64,000 nt of DNA. Origin: Liolophura sinensis (lineage: Eukaryota; Mollusca; Polyplacophora; Chitonida; Chitonidae). Positions 59,554 to 64,000 of this stretch are shown here, one piece after another. The stretch's first letter is position 1. The number at the start of each line of letters is the position of its first letter. The notes beneath the pieces are model-generated. The model saw only the letters and a list, made by a program, of their open reading frames with translations, did not search any database and was not told the DNA's origin. The position numbers and the translations under genes are program-made. The stretch lies in the NCBI RefSeq assembly GCF_032854445.1, contig NC_088302.1, positions 38,570,191 to 38,634,190 of the forward strand, in the 5' to 3' direction.

Positions 59554-60749
59554 TATACCAATGATAAAGGATGCTTACTCACTTCGGATAAGGAACGGCC
59601 TGTAAAATAATAAAAATCATTTCCAGACAATTATCTTTATAATTTATTCCTGATTAAAATAGTAACTCCAAGAAGAAACAAAGTCTTCATTTTCGTATTC
59701 AATATTTCAACACTGGCTTTATGATGCTCTCTAGAAATACCTTTCTCTCTAGAGGTTGATACATTGAATGCCAACAGTAAGGTTCGTCTTCTCTTGGTGT
59801 TAAGTTTCTGCTCTACGTTGTGAAATGAGCCAATGATAAATCTACATGGATGATGGTAATCATCTATTCCTCTTAGCCTTTCTCATCTAAAATTAAACCA
59901 AATTATCAGTCGAGCCTATTGCCTGGTAGGCGCTCACCCGGTAGGCGCTATAGGCACTTGGCCATCGCAGTGGGGTTTGGAATACTAGTCAGAATTTATA
60001 AACCACACTCAATTTAATGCAAAGCAAATTTTATAGTTTATAGTCTGGACTAAAGGGTTCATAGCGGCTTTAGTTGCAGATACATATCATCTCAACCAAT
60101 TTGGATTGATTTCGGTTTTTCTACTATACACAGTCTCTTATATTGTGGGTTATTTGTCAGTAGCGTAGAATTACGTGAACGTATCACCCCCACCCCTAAT
60201 TATGTGTAGCCAACCCGGTGATCGACTACTCTGTCACAAACCTCTAGTTAACGCTTTGTCATTGTCACCCAGCTTAAAATTAAACCTATCTATTTGCAAG
60301 ATGTCACTATTTGTGTTCTTCGTTCGTAATAGATACACAGAGTCCAGTGATACCCATGCGTGTTATTTCATCACCAACTAATACAGGCCTATTTTTTTCT
60401 AATTATTTGTCGTAATAAATGCGAATGGATGGAATCTAACCAGTCATCTGAGTTTATATTATAATTGCTTGAGAGTCTTTCACAACCATCGTTCTAGATT
60501 AGATTAACAACAGGATTCATTTGCCTGTGAGATGGTTAGATTACACTAAATTGCATTCTGTGGGTTTTAACTATCTTGTGAAGTGTTTAACTGAATATCT
60601 TGTGAACGAGAAAAACTGTCATGTCCAACGTTATTCTTACTTATACAGAATTGGTACCACTACAAGATACAGATATATACAATGCCCCCGTGACGCATTA
60701 TAGATGCGTTGGCGATGCTATATGTAGGCGGATCTGTTGATAAGTAATA
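59554..60749. other. FGF upstream region, unassigned
   Basis: It should contain the FGF promoter. An alternative 5' exon with a signal peptide could lie here or further right, but no convincing candidate was seen. No repeats were recognised. Confidence 0.35.
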
Positions 60750-61850
60750 AGAGCCAGGCTAGTTTTACATAGCATGGCACACGATTTGAATACTGATTTC
60801 AATCATTCGACTAGAACATATCTGCGCCTTTCAAACATCACTTAAAACTGTTCACTGCTTCTCTTTACATGGTAAGATCCTAATTTCGTACTTTATATAC
60901 CTTGTTCTTTGGCGCTTTGTGTTAAACGTTGTTTTGAGAATTGGCCTTGCGATTATATTGACAGGGAGCGTCCATATTGGCTGGTGTACGAATGTCTGTT
61001 TCGATGCACAGATGCCTATAATTTAACTGTGTCACTAGAAAGTATTCCACCACGTATGCGGAAAATAGAATTCGGTGAAGGATCGCGACGTGTACTCTAT
61101 GAAAGCGGAAACACGATTGATATGTGTAACTATATATAGTATCTTGCTCGGGATGAGATACGGACCACAAACCTGAAGTATATATTTGATATCGAACCAC
61201 ATTGGTTTTACACCGGGGATTCTCACGACTGAGGAAAGAGTGAAATATCGGACACAGAAGTAGACCTAAATTCATGCAGATTAAGATGCGTTCATTGGGA
61301 ATTCGAAGTCAGGATAAGACGCACGCTATGGCAACTGGAACCAAGTCACGATGAGACACGTGCGCTGCGGAATCCGGAGCGAAGACAGGATGTTATACGG
61401 ACGCTGTGGCATCAGGAACGAAGTCAGGATGAGATATGCATGCTGTGGCATCAGGAACGAAGTCCGAATGAGATATGCATGCTGTGGCATCAGGAACGAA
61501 GTCAGGATGAGATTCGCTCACTGGGGCTTCCGATATGAAGTCAACTTGAGATACCTTCTTTGAGGCAATCGGAATGAGGCAATATCAGTAAGAGATATAC
61601 CAATAGGATTTCCGAAACGAATCTATGCATCGAAATAGACAATCTATACCACCAACAAAATGGACGTTCCAGGTCAAAAATCGCAAGGCCAGTTCCCAAA
61701 ACGACATTTAACACAAACCATTTAACAATGTACATAAAAAGAAGTAGCCAACAATTTCCAGTGATCTTGGAAAGACACATGGAATGTTCTAGGCAAATGA
61801 GTGAAATCGTGTATCATGCTAGTATGAAAAATGTCGACATTAAAATATGT
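60750..61850. mobile_element. Foldback element E2 with minisatellite core
   Basis: The left arm (about 60750-61020) and right arm (about 61605-61850) are imperfect reverse complements over ~240 bp. Landmark pairs are 'ctttgtgttaaacg' with 'catttaacacaaacc', 'ggccttgcgatt' with 'aatcgcaaggcc', and 'gtctgtttcgatgcacag' with 'ctatgcatcgaaatagac'. The core holds a 45-bp tandem repeat. The arms also match 985-1225 and 7400-7690. No transposase is present, so it is non-autonomous. Confidence 0.75.
61290..61560 (+). repeat. 45-bp minisatellite in the core of E2
   Basis: About six units of 'ggcatcaggaacgaagtcag' plus 'gatgagatatgcatgctgt'. The unit is exactly 15 codons, so a frame from 61351 runs through as 15-residue repeats (C-G-I-R-N-E-V-R-M-R-Y-A pattern). 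Probably not translated. Confidence 0.85.
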
Positions 61851-62079
61851 ATCTCATGCTGAAGATAAGATGAGGTACTGTGTATGAGCCTCAAAATCTG
61901 ACGCCGAGATATGACACCTCTATACGGCTGCAAACCCCAGTGGAGTTACACTGTTGATAAGCTATGCCACTATACCTTTTACATCTATGAATAGATGCAT
62001 CAATACGACAAAGCTGGATTCCATAGCTGACACTACTTATTAGATCTGCAACGTTATACAAGTGCCTGTTACACGTAAT

Positions 62080-62339
62080 GATTTAATTATTTATTTATTT
62101 GATTGGTGTTTTACGCTGTACTCAAGAATATTTCACTTATACGACGGCGGCCAGCATTATGGTGGGAGGAAACCAGATAGAGCCCGGGGAAAACCCACGA
62201 CCATCCGAAGGTTTCTGGAAGACCTTCCCACGTACGGAGGAAGCCAGCATGAGCTGGACTTGAACTCACAGCGTTAGTGAGAGGCTCTTATGTCATTACA
62301 CTGCACTAACGCGCTATCCAACTGAGCCACGGAGGTCCC
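62080..62339 (-). mobile_element. SINE family A, full length, reverse, with target duplication
   Basis: Tail AAAT complement, 'gattggtgttttacgctgta', body 'acgacggcggccagcattat', and head end 'caactgagccacggaggtcc'. The 10-bp repeat 'tacacgtaat' flanks it (62070-62079 and 62340-62349). Confidence 0.92.
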
Positions 62340-62349
62340 TACACGTAAT

Positions 62350-64000
62350 AACGTCCATCCAATCAAGAAATGTATACAAATGGTAAAACGGACTATTTAT
62401 CCACAAATCTTCATATCCATATTTAACAGTGCATGGTATGTATTTTAACAAGCGTATTATTCTGAGAGTATGTATTATATTTAACGTTATGTATGCCATA
62501 TATGTATCTATACGTAAAAACTGTATACTTACCGTTCTGCACCAATACCACATATTAACGAATATCTAACTATAGATATATAGGCCTATATGTATATACA
62601 TATAAACTATATAGTCACCAAGTTGTGTTCATCATTCCATAATCAAATAAATATTCATGTCAGCCCTTGTAAACACACCAATGCAGAATCATGTATGTCA
62701 AAACATGTGTATTCGTTTGTTTGTTTGTTCGTGTGCATTCAAGGATGATCCCATATATAGTGTTCACACTCACCTATTACACTGTGCTCTGGCTGGGGTA
62801 TAATACAAGTACTGACAGAATCGGCAGTAGTAATACGTATAGTCTAACTTGAAGATCGCACAAACACCGTAGCTTCCTATCACGACAACCGTAAATTATC
62901 TGCACCCTACCAGGTTTGTCCCGGCTTTGAAGTCTGACATTTCGTGGACACGGCCTATAAATGCTGTTAGCCCACTGTCGAATCAATCAGGTACATATGT
63001 AGGTAGACACAAATGTGACACTGACCTCGTTTCCACAAGTTTGTTTTATCTTTTTTGCATCTCCTGTTAATGTTTGTTACTTGCTTTTTCTCCTCTTTAA
63101 GTATCACGACCTGGTTGTTTTTCTCACCCTTAGAAAATACTTGTCATCTGGGCGGCGTTCTTTTTCCTTGAAAAAAATGATACCCACTGAAATAACAGAA
63201 ACTGTTTTCTAAATCGGTGTCCCGAAATAACCCAGATATCTTGTAGGTACACGTATTTTTTCTTCAAAGCACTTAACCACGGCCATGCAGTCACTGTACA
63301 TGTCTTAACCATAGGGAGCCCCATCTAAAATGCTTTGTAGATTGGCGACAGGTATTAGTTCTACTCCTATGGACCCTCATGGCAGCGATCTGTATGCATG
63401 ACAAACGACAGTGATATTGTCAACGGACCACTGCTGGTATGCGGAGACCTCACCCAACAAAAAAGTTCGAGACCTTTGTAATAGCATTTTACTGGGATAA
63501 CTGGGGAGTATCGTTACCAGGAGTGACTGGGGAAAACTGTGCAGTATATGTGGTCTGCGATCTGTGATAATGAAATTTACCTGTTCTTACATTCCATTTA
63601 CTCGAGCTATACATAGACAGACTAGTCATGAATCACAACACTATGAAAGAGATAGTATGGGGTCGAGAACAGCAACGTTTCACCGACACCAGGCCTTGTC
63701 GGAGTCTGGCAAAGTGGAAAAACTGGATGAAACATTCGTAAAAATACCTCATTTACTCCGAGGGCACCCTAATTGGCTTTTCCTACTCTGTATATAGGGT
63801 TTAGGCCCTACACCTGATGCACGTGGGCGTTTGTAAAGTTATAAATATATCACGTATGCTAATGAAGACATAACGGGTCTAAAGATATATATGTACAGGT
63901 ACATGATAAAAGCTTTTATTTTATTTTTTTATTTATTTGTTATTATTGTTTTTGCATCTCTCAGTTTTTGCTTCGCATTCTTACGAATTTGAGAACTTAC
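62350..64000. other. Unassigned sequence at right edge
   Basis: AT-rich sequence without a supported gene. A 77-codon frame at 63564-63797 and others are short and featureless. Only small simple repeats (GTTT near 62716) were seen. Confidence 0.4.

Overview
This is animal nuclear DNA: spliced genes with GT-AG introns, AT-rich non-coding sequence and many tRNA-derived SINEs. The commonest SINE carries a 3' module (ending in a 'gtacggcgtaaaacacc'-type block plus AAAT repeats) of a kind I associate with mollusc and other lophotrochozoan genomes, so a bivalve or gastropod is the best guess. That assignment is an inference. No RNA genes, CRISPR arrays or prokaryotic features were seen.

Layout. 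1-7.7 kb: gene-poor; three diverged copies of a ~2.4 kb unit, plus two inverted arms of a foldback-like element. 8.2-8.9 kb: a 57-bp minisatellite. 9.6-22.3 kb (+): a 17-exon SLC30A9/ZnT9 gene, a mitochondrial zinc-transporter family member, reconstructed exon by exon with all splice phases agreeing. 22.3-25.5 kb: its 3' flank, with a decayed tandem array seeded by the last coding exon. 28.5-29.05 kb (-): a small CD225/dispanin-like two-pass membrane protein with a probable long 3'UTR down to ~25.6 kb. 30.3-51.3 kb (+): a 17-exon AAAP-family amino-acid transporter (AVT3/SLC36-like, 485 aa), head-to-head with the CD225 gene. 51-56.4 kb: 3'UTR, SINEs and a 43-bp minisatellite with higher-order structure. 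57.0-59.6 kb (-): a three-exon fibroblast growth factor gene with a long disordered N-terminus and the classic 104-nt middle exon. 60.7-61.85 kb: a compact foldback element with a 45-bp minisatellite core. The remainder shows SINEs and unassigned sequence.

The four genes are not an obvious pathway. The most striking theme is repeat activity at gene boundaries. A full-length SINE sits exactly at the FGF exon-2 splice donor and appears to supply the working donor, while the displaced ancestral donor is mutated. Intronic minisatellites in the zinc and amino-acid transporter genes have units that copy, or run into, real splice sites. A short inverted-repeat element begins four bases after the CD225 stop codon. 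All calls come from reading the sequence; nothing was searched against a database.
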